NCBI GenBank assembly: GCA_014379625.1
Contig: JACMLJ010000002.1
Coordinates: forward strand, 1 to 64,000
DNA from: Ferruginibacter sp.
Lineage (GTDB): Bacteria > Bacteroidota > Bacteroidia > Chitinophagales > Chitinophagaceae
DNA length: 64,000 nucleotides
Direction of reading: 5' to 3'
Each line of letters begins with the position of its first letter. Within the stretch, counting starts at the first letter, position 1. Positions 8,358 to 17,107 of the stretch are shown here, piece after piece. The position numbers and the translations under genes are program-made. The notes beneath the pieces were generated by a model that was not told the origin of the DNA, did no database searches, and worked only from the letters and a program-made list of their open reading frames with translations.

Positions 8358-9650
8358 CTATCCCCGCCGGTCAATAAACCGCACGGCCTTCCTCCCCGAT
8401 TCGGGAAACTGCATTTTTTGCATTGCTTCGGCAGTCACATATTGAATATGCGGGCTCACCCTTAGTTTGGCCTGGAGATAGGCCCTTATTTTCCGGTCGG
8501 TTTCTTCTGTATGGTTAGCCGGGATCACATGCAACAGCACTTCGTCTAACCCTATCTCGTTTAAATATACCTCGGCAACATAATCCTTTACGTCTTCCAT
8601 ATCATTGAGCAAATCGAATAAAGCCGGTGGGTACAGGGTCGTCCCTTTATATTTGATCATCTGTTTTTTTCGTCCAACCACGGGGGATAAACGCACTGTT
8701 GTTCTGCCGCAGGCACAGGGCTCATCAAAATAATGGCAGATATCACCGGTTTTGTAACGCAGCAGGGGCATGCCTTCTACTCCAAGCGTAGTGATGGTTA
8801 CTTCGCCCGGTTCGCCAGGGCCAACCTGCCGGTTGTTTTCATCCAGTAATTCAAGGATCAGTAATTCCGGCTGGTGATGCCCCCCCCTGCCTTCGCTGCA
8901 TTCCGTAAACGCGGTTTGCATTTCAGTGGAGGCATAGGTTGAATACAATTGGATATCCCATGCTTCGGTAATTTTTTTCCCCAGCATATTCAGCGAAAAA
9001 TCAGTGTTGCGGATATTTTCACCAATGCACAGGGCTTTTTTTATGGAAGATTGATTGATATCAATGTGGTGCTCCGTCGCAAACTGTACCAATTTTACGA
9101 TAAAGGATGGTACCGCGACGATGGCGGTGGGTTTAAGCCGCAAGATGGTTTCCCATTGCAGGGAGGGCACACCCGGCCCGAGGCGTATGATACCCGCGCC
9201 CAGTTTGCGGATGCCCGCATAATAGGCCATGCCTGCCATAAACTGGCGGTCAAGCGTCAGCATCAATTGATATACATCTTCGGGAGATCCGCCCGCACAT
9301 AAAAAAGAAGCATACTCATTATAAGCCAGCCGGTTTAAGTCGTTTTCCGTTAACGCAATTGTAACCGGGCTGCCCAGCGTACCCGAAGTGGAACTGTATT
9401 CAATGATCTTATTGCGGGCCACGCACAAGAAATCATCATTGCGTAACTGCAAACTTTCCTTCCCTGTAGTAGGGATACGGGAAAGATCCTCCAGGCTTTT
9501 AATATCCCAAATATTGATTTGATGGGTTGAAAATAATTCTTTGTAAAATGGAGAATACTGATTGAGGTACACTAACAACTCCTGTAGTTTTTCCACCTGC
9601 ACCTGCCTTATGAAATCTTTTGTCTGATAGGCTGTTTGGGTTGAATACAT
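8358..9650 (-). CDS. PaaK-like AMP-forming acyl/aryl ligase of the pigment-tailoring operon
   Basis: A 430-residue adenylate-forming enzyme of the phenylacetate-CoA ligase type, expected to activate an aromatic or fatty acid with ATP. Visible: the phosphate-binding loop EYSSTSGTLGSPV, the YASTEMQTA adenine-site segment, RYKTGDICHYF with the conserved Asp, a CACGR motif typical of PaaK relatives, and the C-terminal subdomain ending in a GRKAVRF stretch. The frame extends to a TTG at 9692 overlapping acpS, but ATG 9650 (MYSTQTAYQTKDF) is the better start. Last gene of the six-gene operon. The partner (CoA or an acyl carrier protein) cannot be told from sequence; acpS next door favours a carrier protein. 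Confidence 0.82.
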   Translation of the reverse strand: MYSTQTAYQTKDFIRQVQVEKLQELLVYLNQYSPFYKELFSTHQINIWDIKSLEDLSRIPTTGKESLQLRNDDFLCVARNKIIEYSSTSGTLGSPVTIALTENDLNRLAYNEYASFLCAGGSPEDVYQLMLTLDRQFMAGMAYYAGIRKLGAGIIRLGPGVPSLQWETILRLKPTAIVAVPSFIVKLVQFATEHHIDINQSSIKKALCIGENIRNTDFSLNMLGKKITEAWDIQLYSTYASTEMQTAFTECSEGRGGHHQPELLILELLDENNRQVGPGEPGEVTITTLGVEGMPLLRYKTGDICHYFDEPCACGRTTVRLSPVVGRKKQMIKYKGTTLYPPALFDLLNDMEDVKDYVAEVYLNEIGLDEVLLHVIPANHTEETDRKIRAYLQAKLRVSPHIQYVTAEAMQKMQFPESGRKAVRFIDRRG

Positions 9651-9681
9651 ATTAATTTCTTGATGTAAAGTTATGCCTTGA

Positions 9682-10056
9682 TCACTGCTCAATAATTACA
9701 ACCGCCGATGCAATGGTTTTTAAATGAGTAAGGGAAACGGAAATATTGGTAAAGTTCATTTTGGCCACCAACACTGCAGTTTCGCCCAATACAGCTACTG
9801 TTGGTTTCCCTTTTTCATCATTGGTTATTTCAATTTCATTAAAGGCGGTCCCATTCAGCCAACCGGTTCCCAGGGCTTTAAAAAAAGCTTCCTTCGCAGC
9901 AAAGCGGGCGGCATAATGTTCAAACTTATTCGCCTTTGATTCGCAATAATTGATTTCATTTTTTGAAAACACCAGTTCCCTGAAGCCGGATTCCCTGCCA
10001 ATTTTAGCAGCCAGGCGTTCCACCTCTATCATATCTATCCCCAGCCCTGCTATCAT
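9682..10056 (-). CDS. acpS: Holo-[acyl-carrier-protein] synthase
   Basis: A 124-residue phosphopantetheinyl transferase of the AcpS type that moves the CoA arm onto a serine of acyl carrier proteins. GIDMIEVERL (6-15) with Asp8 and ARFAAKEAFFKALGTG (50-65) with Glu56 supply the Mg-binding residues; length is typical. The late motif reads LTH where ISH is usual. It lies 1 bp after the C45 gene and just before the PaaK-like gene. It could be the sole housekeeping AcpS or a dedicated pigment-pathway copy; no acyl carrier protein gene is in the window, so this is unresolved. Confidence 0.93.
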   Translation of the reverse strand: MIAGLGIDMIEVERLAAKIGRESGFRELVFSKNEINYCESKANKFEHYAARFAAKEAFFKALGTGWLNGTAFNEIEITNDEKGKPTVAVLGETAVLVAKMNFTNISVSLTHLKTIASAVVIIEQ

Positions 10057-10057
10057 A

Positions 10058-11728
10058 TTATTTAGCTAATTTTCTAATGCAAATTTTAATCTGATCCGTA
10101 ATATGCTGCGCTTCCTTGCGGGTGGCAATTTCTTTGGTAAGTCCGGCCTTGTAAACAGCAACCGCTTTTAACAATTGATTCTTTTTAAATAAATAATCGC
10201 CTGCTAAAATATAGCTGTTATAATATTCGGGATTACTGGCCAAAAGACTATCGGTACTCACTTGCCCGCCATCGGCTATACGTTGTTTAAAAGCCCGGAA
10301 TATTTCAAAGTTTTTATACCCTGCACTTGCCAAAAATGGATCAGCGGCAATAGTAAGACTGGCTTCTGAAATTTCCTGGTCCTGTTTCATGCCACCTAAA
10401 GCAAATACTTTTTTAAGATCGTATGCCACATATTCGCCCAGTTGCCAGGGAGCAGTAGACACCCACACCAGTAATTTTTTTGGTTCAAATACTACCGAAT
10501 GATGGGCTATCAACTGGTTGATGGCTTTTTCATTACCCATACCGATATCGGTATTTTTTAAACCCTTTTGATCCCTTAAGATACTAATGGTTTTTTGAAC
10601 CGTATTTTCGCCGTTCGCTTTTAGTAATTCCATTAACCTTTCATACCGGTACGCAGAAGCGCTTTCATTGAGTTGCTGAATATTTTCTTTTGAATTTACC
10701 AGGCCCCTGCTTTGAAAATGATTGGTGCAAACAATATAATTGTTGTGCGGATCATATACATCGAGGTCAGTTGGCGTCTTTTCGATCAGTACCGCTTTAT
10801 TGTCCTCTGCAGAAGCCACCAGGAAGGATTCCGATACAAACATCTTTCTTTTTTTTGCGATTGCTACGGCTTCTGCTATATTTTTGGCGTATTGTAATAT
10901 TTCTCTTGTTACCAATGAAACCGGTGTTGCGGAACCCGATGGCATTTTTGTTTTAGCGGCATTGATCGTTACAGCCAGGCCTTTTTCATTCATTCCGGAA
11001 ACAGCGCCTATAAACCCTCCCCAGGTTATGGTCATAAATTTATAACCCATTGAAGGATTTTGGAATTCGACGATTTTATCCTCAGCAAATTTATCTCCCA
11101 CATAAAAATCAAAATTCCTTCCGATAATCAGGGTACTGTCTTTTGACCTGGCACCCCAGGTTCCAAAAGAGGTGCAACCCACCAATGCCAGGTTTTGTAA
11201 AGCATGGCCAATATCATGAGCTGCATGGTAATTCAAAATACGCTGGTAATTAGAACCGAGATATTGATATTTATCGGAAGCTGACTGCGAAATACCATAG
11301 ATCTCCTGCTTATATTCTTCCGTTACATTTTTATCTAGATCGCGGTTGAACCAGCCGATAAAATATTTCAGAAAACCGCGGTAAGCATTGGAGGGTACCA
11401 TCTTGCTGATCTGCTCACTAAAATGATCTTCCTGCCGTACCACCAGTTCTTTGGTCAGTTTGCCGTTAAATACACCGCGTTCTGATGGGTTTCCCTCTAC
11501 ATACAATTCGTATAAGCCGTTCCTGCTTTTTCTAAACCAATTGTTTTCTAAAGTATAAAAGCCCTTGCTAACTTCTGTTCGCTGAAGGTGTAAACTGTCT
11601 TCTTCTTTCAATTCCGGTGAATTGACGCCTGATACGGCTACCACATAAATAATGGCCGCGATCAGTAACAATAAAAATCCCCCAAAAATATACAGGATCC
11701 TTCTCCAGATTTTTTTTCGTCTAAGCAT
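10058..11728 (-). CDS. C45-type Ntn acyltransferase/hydrolase with N-terminal membrane anchor
   Basis: A 556-residue protein: an N-terminal membrane anchor (about residues 11-33), then a C45/choloylglycine-hydrolase-like Ntn domain. LVGCTSFG places the predicted nucleophile at Cys185, followed by IGRNFDFYVGD, NEKGLAVTINA and NNYIVCTNHF, all typical of the acyl-CoA:6-aminopenicillanate acyltransferase superfamily. Such enzymes mature by self-cleavage before the Cys and then acylate or deacylate. It overlaps the FAD oxidoreductase gene by 8 bp and lies 1 bp from acpS. In this context it may attach or exchange an acyl chain on the pigment or lipid product in the periplasm; that role is inferred from neighbours. 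The C-terminal ~150 residues are less certain. Confidence 0.78.
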   Translation of the reverse strand: MLRRKKIWRRILYIFGGFLLLLIAAIIYVVAVSGVNSPELKEEDSLHLQRTEVSKGFYTLENNWFRKSRNGLYELYVEGNPSERGVFNGKLTKELVVRQEDHFSEQISKMVPSNAYRGFLKYFIGWFNRDLDKNVTEEYKQEIYGISQSASDKYQYLGSNYQRILNYHAAHDIGHALQNLALVGCTSFGTWGARSKDSTLIIGRNFDFYVGDKFAEDKIVEFQNPSMGYKFMTITWGGFIGAVSGMNEKGLAVTINAAKTKMPSGSATPVSLVTREILQYAKNIAEAVAIAKKRKMFVSESFLVASAEDNKAVLIEKTPTDLDVYDPHNNYIVCTNHFQSRGLVNSKENIQQLNESASAYRYERLMELLKANGENTVQKTISILRDQKGLKNTDIGMGNEKAINQLIAHHSVVFEPKKLLVWVSTAPWQLGEYVAYDLKKVFALGGMKQDQEISEASLTIAADPFLASAGYKNFEIFRAFKQRIADGGQVSTDSLLASNPEYYNSYILAGDYLFKKNQLLKAVAVYKAGLTKEIATRKEAQHITDQIKICIRKLAK

Positions 11729-13235
11729 TCTTTATTTTTTCAATAATACTTTCATTTCCCATCAAATCAATACAGGTAACCAACCCGCTCATGGCCGCAC
11801 CCAAAACGCCATGTAAATTAAGGTTTTGCCCGGTAAAATAAAGATTGGGCAATTTTGTGCGTGGGGAAATTAAGGTTTTTATCGGATCTCTATAATCTTT
11901 AACAATTCCATACATCGACCCGTCGCCATTGCCAATATAATCCCGGTAAGAAAGTGGCGTAGCCGTATAATATGATTTTATACAATCCCTGATCCCCGGA
12001 AATTTTTCTTCCACGCAATCAATCAGCTTTTCCGCTTTATCCTTTTTGAAGGCTTCATATTCCGGGCCCCTGTCTTCAGTTTCGGATACCGTGTTGAAAG
12101 TGGTATCCCATTGCTTTACTTCATCATATTTCATATACGCCAGTATCGTCATTGATTCTGCATATTTGCTCGTTTTACCTCCACCTGCAAAGATCACATA
12201 TCCTAAGGGCCAGTTATCATCGGTATAATCCGCCATCGACCATACCTGTCCTTCTTTAAAATAATAATAATTGTGCTGAAAATATTTAAAAGCATTGTGT
12301 TCAAAGATGATATTCACCGTAAAATTTGAAATTGAGTTCTCTAAGCTTTTCAACCTGTTCCTGTATACATTCTTTATTATATCGGTATCCGTCATTTCAA
12401 GGGTTTTTACCGGGTGGATATTGGAGATAAAATACTTTCCGTAGATCTTTCGGTCCCCATCAATGGTTACATGGCTCACTTTCCCATTTTCCACTTCGAT
12501 TTTTTTTACTTCACAATTCCGTTTGATGATGCCGCCCCGATCATGGATATTCTTCGCCATCCATTTGCCGATCTGTGATCCGCCGTTGATACATTTCCAC
12601 GAACTTTCAATATAACTGTTCAGTATCATGGCGTGTACATAAAAGGGGGTTTTTCCAGGCTGGCCGGCATATAGCATATTATTACCCACCAGCACGGACT
12701 GTAATTTTGTATCATCGGTGATGGATTCAATAAAAGCCCTGGTATCAATTTCCATCACTTCCGCCTTATCGGCAAAGCCACCGCCTGATCTCAGGTTATA
12801 TAAAGGGAACCTGTTGCAGACTTCCTTTATCTTATCACAATAAAGCCTGAGCGCTTTTTCTTCATTCGGAAAATCAACCAATAATTTACCGATGAAATTT
12901 TCGTAGCCCTGGGCAAATACATATTCTTTTTCGTCGTGCTCCGTAATGATCTTATCAAATACGTCTTCCTCCATCCTTTCCAGCTTCAGTTTATCCATGA
13001 TACCGAGGTACTGAAATACCTGGTAAAGGTTTTGCCCTTTACCAAGCCCGCCCAAATAATGTACGCCCGAATCAAAGATCACTTTCTCCCTCACATAGGT
13101 TTGCAAACAACCACCGATCTGTTTATTTTTCTCAAGGATACACACACTGTATCCCTCGCGGCTAAGTACATCGCCGCATACCAGGCCGCCCATTCCGCTT
13201 CCAATAATTACGATATCATAATGGTTCGTTAGCAA
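11721..13235 (-). CDS. CrtI/phytoene-desaturase-like FAD oxidoreductase
   Basis: A 504-residue flavoprotein. The dinucleotide-binding fold starts at the N-terminus (YDIVIIGSGMGGLVCG, Gly12-Gly17) and is followed by VCILEKNKQIGGCLQTY; the C-terminal FAD motif is LPNLYFTGQNLNLHGVLGA. Relatives include carotenoid desaturases and isomerases (CrtI, CrtISO) and all-trans-retinol saturases. Start is TTG (13235): there is no in-frame ATG before the Rossmann motif, and the TTG overlaps the exporter gene stop by 7 bp, fitting translational coupling. In this operon a polyene-modifying role is plausible, but the substrate is unknown. Confidence 0.85.
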   Translation of the reverse strand: MLTNHYDIVIIGSGMGGLVCGDVLSREGYSVCILEKNKQIGGCLQTYVREKVIFDSGVHYLGGLGKGQNLYQVFQYLGIMDKLKLERMEEDVFDKIITEHDEKEYVFAQGYENFIGKLLVDFPNEEKALRLYCDKIKEVCNRFPLYNLRSGGGFADKAEVMEIDTRAFIESITDDTKLQSVLVGNNMLYAGQPGKTPFYVHAMILNSYIESSWKCINGGSQIGKWMAKNIHDRGGIIKRNCEVKKIEVENGKVSHVTIDGDRKIYGKYFISNIHPVKTLEMTDTDIIKNVYRNRLKSLENSISNFTVNIIFEHNAFKYFQHNYYYFKEGQVWSMADYTDDNWPLGYVIFAGGGKTSKYAESMTILAYMKYDEVKQWDTTFNTVSETEDRGPEYEAFKKDKAEKLIDCVEEKFPGIRDCIKSYYTATPLSYRDYIGNGDGSMYGIVKDYRDPIKTLISPRTKLPNLYFTGQNLNLHGVLGAAMSGLVTCIDLMGNESIIEKIKNA

Positions 13236-16200
13236 ATTCCGGAATCCTTTTTTAATAAATATAGGATGTTTGAGGTAAATTTTGACTGATCAATTTCGCT
13301 GTACCCGATATTAAACCTGGATGCTGTTTCCCTGACCAGGTTGCCGGGCAGGAAGGACAAACCCTTGCCGCTTGTTTTATTAAAGCCAAAAAACCGGGTG
13401 GAGAAAAATTCGGTAACCTTTGTTCCGGTATGCCTTTTTTCCATATCAGCATTGGCTTCCCTGATGAGGATAGTTCCATTGGGCTGGAGGTGGCGGATGC
13501 ATTTTTCCAATAGTTGAATTTGCTCTGCAGGTTGTAAATAATGGAGCATATCAGACAGAATGATGCCATCATATTGTTCAAAAGGATATTGCAGGGCATC
13601 CGCGAAATGGAAATCGGTATTTTCGGTTTTATCAAAACAATGGCCGGCCGTTTTTATTTTTTCTTCATCATAGTCAATACCTGTTATTACTCTTTTATTG
13701 GCCGCAAAATATAAGAGGTACGACATAAAGCCATAACCGCAACCAATGTCTAAAAGTTTTCCTTCTTTTGGCAACAGTTCATGGTATAGCTGGTAATTTT
13801 TTTCGAGTGATAGTTTCACTTTCATGTACCACTCCAGCTCGGGTCCCTTATACAAATAATTGTAGATAAGCCTTCCCCTGAAATAAGCGGGTTGTTCTAT
13901 CCGGCTGACAGCTTTTTTATATTCCTCCCGGTAATACCTGCCGATGCCTTTGGCCCTTGCTGAATACCCGGTTCCAAACTGTTCATCCCGGGGTTTTATC
14001 CTGGGTAAAAACTCTACGGTTATCTTTCCGTTTTTCAATAAAAAATCACCCTTGGTCATCGTATAGCCGCTACCATGGATGAGGATGGGTAAAATATCGA
14101 GGTTTAATTTTTCAGCCAAATAAAAAGCGCCCTTATGAAAGCGTTTGATATTGCCATCCGCCGACCGGGTGCCTTCCGGAAATATTACTACGGAGTAACC
14201 CTGCTTTATTCTGCCTGCCACCAGGTCAATACTGCTCTCTACACCCTGCTCCACCGGGAAATAATCTGCCATCCTTACTACGGCCCCAAAAACAGGTGAA
14301 TTCCATACCCAGTTATTGGTGAATAGGATCAGTTTGGGATGGAGCATCACCATCGATAAAATATCAAGGAATGACTGGTGGTTACAAATAATAACGGCCG
14401 GTTGGGAGAAATTTTCCTTTTGCGGGTTAATGATCTCCTTTTTTACATTGGCCATGATATACATGAGCGACCAGCAAACTTTTGATAAAATGACATGAAA
14501 AAATAATTTCCCTTTTTCTTTATTAAAAGGATTGAGCTTTGCCATGAGCAATCCCAAAATGGTTAGTAACAAGGCCCCAAGAACAAAATAGCAAAAAGCG
14601 AATGTAGACCGGAGCAAACCGGTAAGCGTCCACGGAAAAAGCTTTTTTTGCACCCGGTTTTTTATGAGCAGGGTAAACAAAAAAGGAATTAATATTTGCG
14701 ACATCAATACAACAGAGACAATGCCTATAATTGAAATTAAAGCGATGGACCGCAGGGCAGGATGCTGGGCGAAAATTAAAACCCCAAGGCCGGCAATGGT
14801 GGTAATGGCAGAAAGGAAAATAGAGGATTTATAGGATGAAAGATTTTTTCGCCCGGTTTTATACTCCCGCAAAAGGCCATCCATGATAAAAAGGCTGTAA
14901 TCATCGCCCAGGCCGAAGATAAGGGCCGATACAATAATGTTAATGATGTTGAAGGATATTCCAAACATGCCCATGATACCCAATATCCATACCCATGAGA
15001 TGAGCATGGGGATGAATGAAACGAAGGTGAGCTCGATGCGGCCATAGGTAATCAGCAAGACCAAAAACACCAGGACTGATGTCATTAAAGCGATGCGGGC
15101 AAAATCGGAATTGATAATGCTTACAAATTTGGCGGTGAGGTACTGCTTGTCAACTACGGTTACCGCAGGGTGGTTTTCAAAAGCCCCGTACACTAAGGGC
15201 CTGGATTCGGCCGCACATTTTACCAATGTTACAACAGTTGACTCTCCGGGTTTTTCAGTAATATAGTCATCTAAGAAATTTTTGCGGATAGCCGTCATTT
15301 GACCGGCATCCACTACCTGGAATTTTTTACTCAACAAAGTTTTAAAATTATCAAAAGCCGATGCTTTGAAACCAAGCGCCATCCCTTCTTTTTCGAGTAG
15401 GCGGAACAGTTGTTCTTTCTTTTCAATGGTCCAGTAATTATTCCAGCGATTAATTCTTTGTTGCTGCAAACTACCCGAAATGATCAGGGAAGAAACACCG
15501 GAATATTTTTTTACAATGCCCTGTTCCCTCAGTTGTTCAACCTGGGCAATGATTTTCTCATTGCGCAGAAGCGCTTCATCGAGGGTCTTTCCTTCGGTAA
15601 CAAGGTAAACTGACTTTAACGCGTATTCGTTTATAGTATTCAACTCGTGCTCCGCCTTCTTTAATTTACCCGGCATAAAATTCATCCGTTCCAGGTCTGA
15701 TTCAAAATTTACCTTGCGGGCTGTATAAGCGAAAATTACGGTGAATACAAGTATCACCAATACGATATACCGGTTATACTCCGGGCGGTAGGCGGCTATT
15801 TTATCGATCCATGATAATTGCCTGGCCACATGTAACTGTTGTTCCTTTTTTGAAGCGATCAACTGTGGCAGAAAGATCAGTGAACTGAGCGATGCGCCCA
15901 TCAGGCTGAATGCCGCAAAAAGCCCCAGGTCTTTCAGCATTTCCGATTCTACAAACTCAAGGCAGAGAAAGCCTCCAATAGTGGTAAGGCTGCCGATGGT
16001 CAGGGGAAAGGCCAGGTCGGCGATCACCTGCTCCATATTTTTGGTATGCCGGTAATGGTTAAAGAGGTGGAGTGAATAATTGACCGCAATACCCAATATC
16101 ACGGAGCCCGTGCCCAGTGCAATCACCGAAATGCTGCCTTTTATAAAATAGACAGCGGCCAATGAAAATAAGGCGCCAAACAAAACAGGGATCAAAATAA

Positions 16201-17095
16201 TAAACGGTGCAAGTTTTTTCCGGAAGTACAATCCTAAAAATACAATGATAAAAACAACGGTTATTCCTTGTGTTAATAGTGAATCCTTTCTTAATTGCAA
16301 AGCATTGCCCACAGAAACGGCGGAAGCGCCAAAATAAGCAGCCGTTGTACTTTTAAAGCGGGTGACGCCCAGGCTGTCAATTATTTTATCCAGTCCTTCT
16401 AAAAGCAAAGCGTTCTGCCCTGTATTATTGGGTGGATAGGCAGGCTGGATGAACATTAGGAGATGACGATGATCTTTTGTTACAACATAACTATCATATA
16501 ATTCAAAATTTTCATCGTATTGTAATTGCTGTAATTTTTTTAACCCTAAAAAGCTGATGCCCACGGGATCATTGCTGATCATGTTTTTAAGTGCAAACCC
16601 TGCGGGGGAAGTCAGCGTCCTGAAGTTTTGTTCCAGCGTTTCCCTTAGTTTTGCCGGGGTAACCAGGCTGTCAATAGCATCGTAATCCTGTTCGTTTAAA
16701 TAAATGGGCAGATGCTCCGTAATGGTACCGAATAGCTCCAAAGCAAGGCTATCATCTGCCTTGTGGTTAATTTTAGTGATATATGCTCCTACTTGTGTTT
16801 GTATATTAATAACAAGCTCACCGGCAAAGGCAACCAAACTATCAGGCTGCGCAGGGGCATTGGAATCTTTTAATGATACCATTACCACCAGTTTATCAAT
16901 AAATTTGGAATTGGTAAAAACCCGGTTCAATTGATCGGTCTTCTTATCTTTTGGTAATATTTTGGAAATATCTTCTTCAAATTTTACCTGCAATGCAAAA
17001 TACCCTGCCAGCACAAAGCTTAGCAAGAACATGACAAAAAATACCAGCGGGTGTTTTTTGAAATACCAGTAAATACTTGTAAAGACTTTTGCCAT
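13229..17095 (-). CDS. Trifunctional MMPL exporter / lysophospholipid acyltransferase / SAM methyltransferase
   Basis: A 1288-residue fusion. Residues 1-850 form an RND/MMPL-type exporter: a helix near 15-32, a periplasmic loop, helices from about 275-410, a second loop, and helices from about 665-850 containing GLGDDYSLF (728-736), a likely proton-relay Asp pair. Residues about 880-1060 are a PlsC-type acyltransferase with NHQSFLD (His906 and Asp911, the HX4D motif) and FPEGTRS (972-978). Residues about 1100-1270 are a class I methyltransferase with LLDIGCGYG (1114-1122). Trifunctional proteins of this layout are known from flexirubin-type clusters of Bacteroidota. One chain could acylate, methylate and move a lipid-linked pigment outward. 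It lies 12 bp after the glycosyltransferase gene. Confidence 0.9.
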   Translation of the reverse strand: MAKVFTSIYWYFKKHPLVFFVMFLLSFVLAGYFALQVKFEEDISKILPKDKKTDQLNRVFTNSKFIDKLVVMVSLKDSNAPAQPDSLVAFAGELVINIQTQVGAYITKINHKADDSLALELFGTITEHLPIYLNEQDYDAIDSLVTPAKLRETLEQNFRTLTSPAGFALKNMISNDPVGISFLGLKKLQQLQYDENFELYDSYVVTKDHRHLLMFIQPAYPPNNTGQNALLLEGLDKIIDSLGVTRFKSTTAAYFGASAVSVGNALQLRKDSLLTQGITVVFIIVFLGLYFRKKLAPFIILIPVLFGALFSLAAVYFIKGSISVIALGTGSVILGIAVNYSLHLFNHYRHTKNMEQVIADLAFPLTIGSLTTIGGFLCLEFVESEMLKDLGLFAAFSLMGASLSSLIFLPQLIASKKEQQLHVARQLSWIDKIAAYRPEYNRYIVLVILVFTVIFAYTARKVNFESDLERMNFMPGKLKKAEHELNTINEYALKSVYLVTEGKTLDEALLRNEKIIAQVEQLREQGIVKKYSGVSSLIISGSLQQQRINRWNNYWTIEKKEQLFRLLEKEGMALGFKASAFDNFKTLLSKKFQVVDAGQMTAIRKNFLDDYITEKPGESTVVTLVKCAAESRPLVYGAFENHPAVTVVDKQYLTAKFVSIINSDFARIALMTSVLVFLVLLITYGRIELTFVSFIPMLISWVWILGIMGMFGISFNIINIIVSALIFGLGDDYSLFIMDGLLREYKTGRKNLSSYKSSIFLSAITTIAGLGVLIFAQHPALRSIALISIIGIVSVVLMSQILIPFLFTLLIKNRVQKKLFPWTLTGLLRSTFAFCYFVLGALLLTILGLLMAKLNPFNKEKGKLFFHVILSKVCWSLMYIMANVKKEIINPQKENFSQPAVIICNHQSFLDILSMVMLHPKLILFTNNWVWNSPVFGAVVRMADYFPVEQGVESSIDLVAGRIKQGYSVVIFPEGTRSADGNIKRFHKGAFYLAEKLNLDILPILIHGSGYTMTKGDFLLKNGKITVEFLPRIKPRDEQFGTGYSARAKGIGRYYREEYKKAVSRIEQPAYFRGRLIYNYLYKGPELEWYMKVKLSLEKNYQLYHELLPKEGKLLDIGCGYGFMSYLLYFAANKRVITGIDYDEEKIKTAGHCFDKTENTDFHFADALQYPFEQYDGIILSDMLHYLQPAEQIQLLEKCIRHLQPNGTILIREANADMEKRHTGTKVTEFFSTRFFGFNKTSGKGLSFLPGNLVRETASRFNIGYSEIDQSKFTSNILYLLKKDSGIC

Positions 17096-17107
17096 GCAGG
17101 ATCGCGG

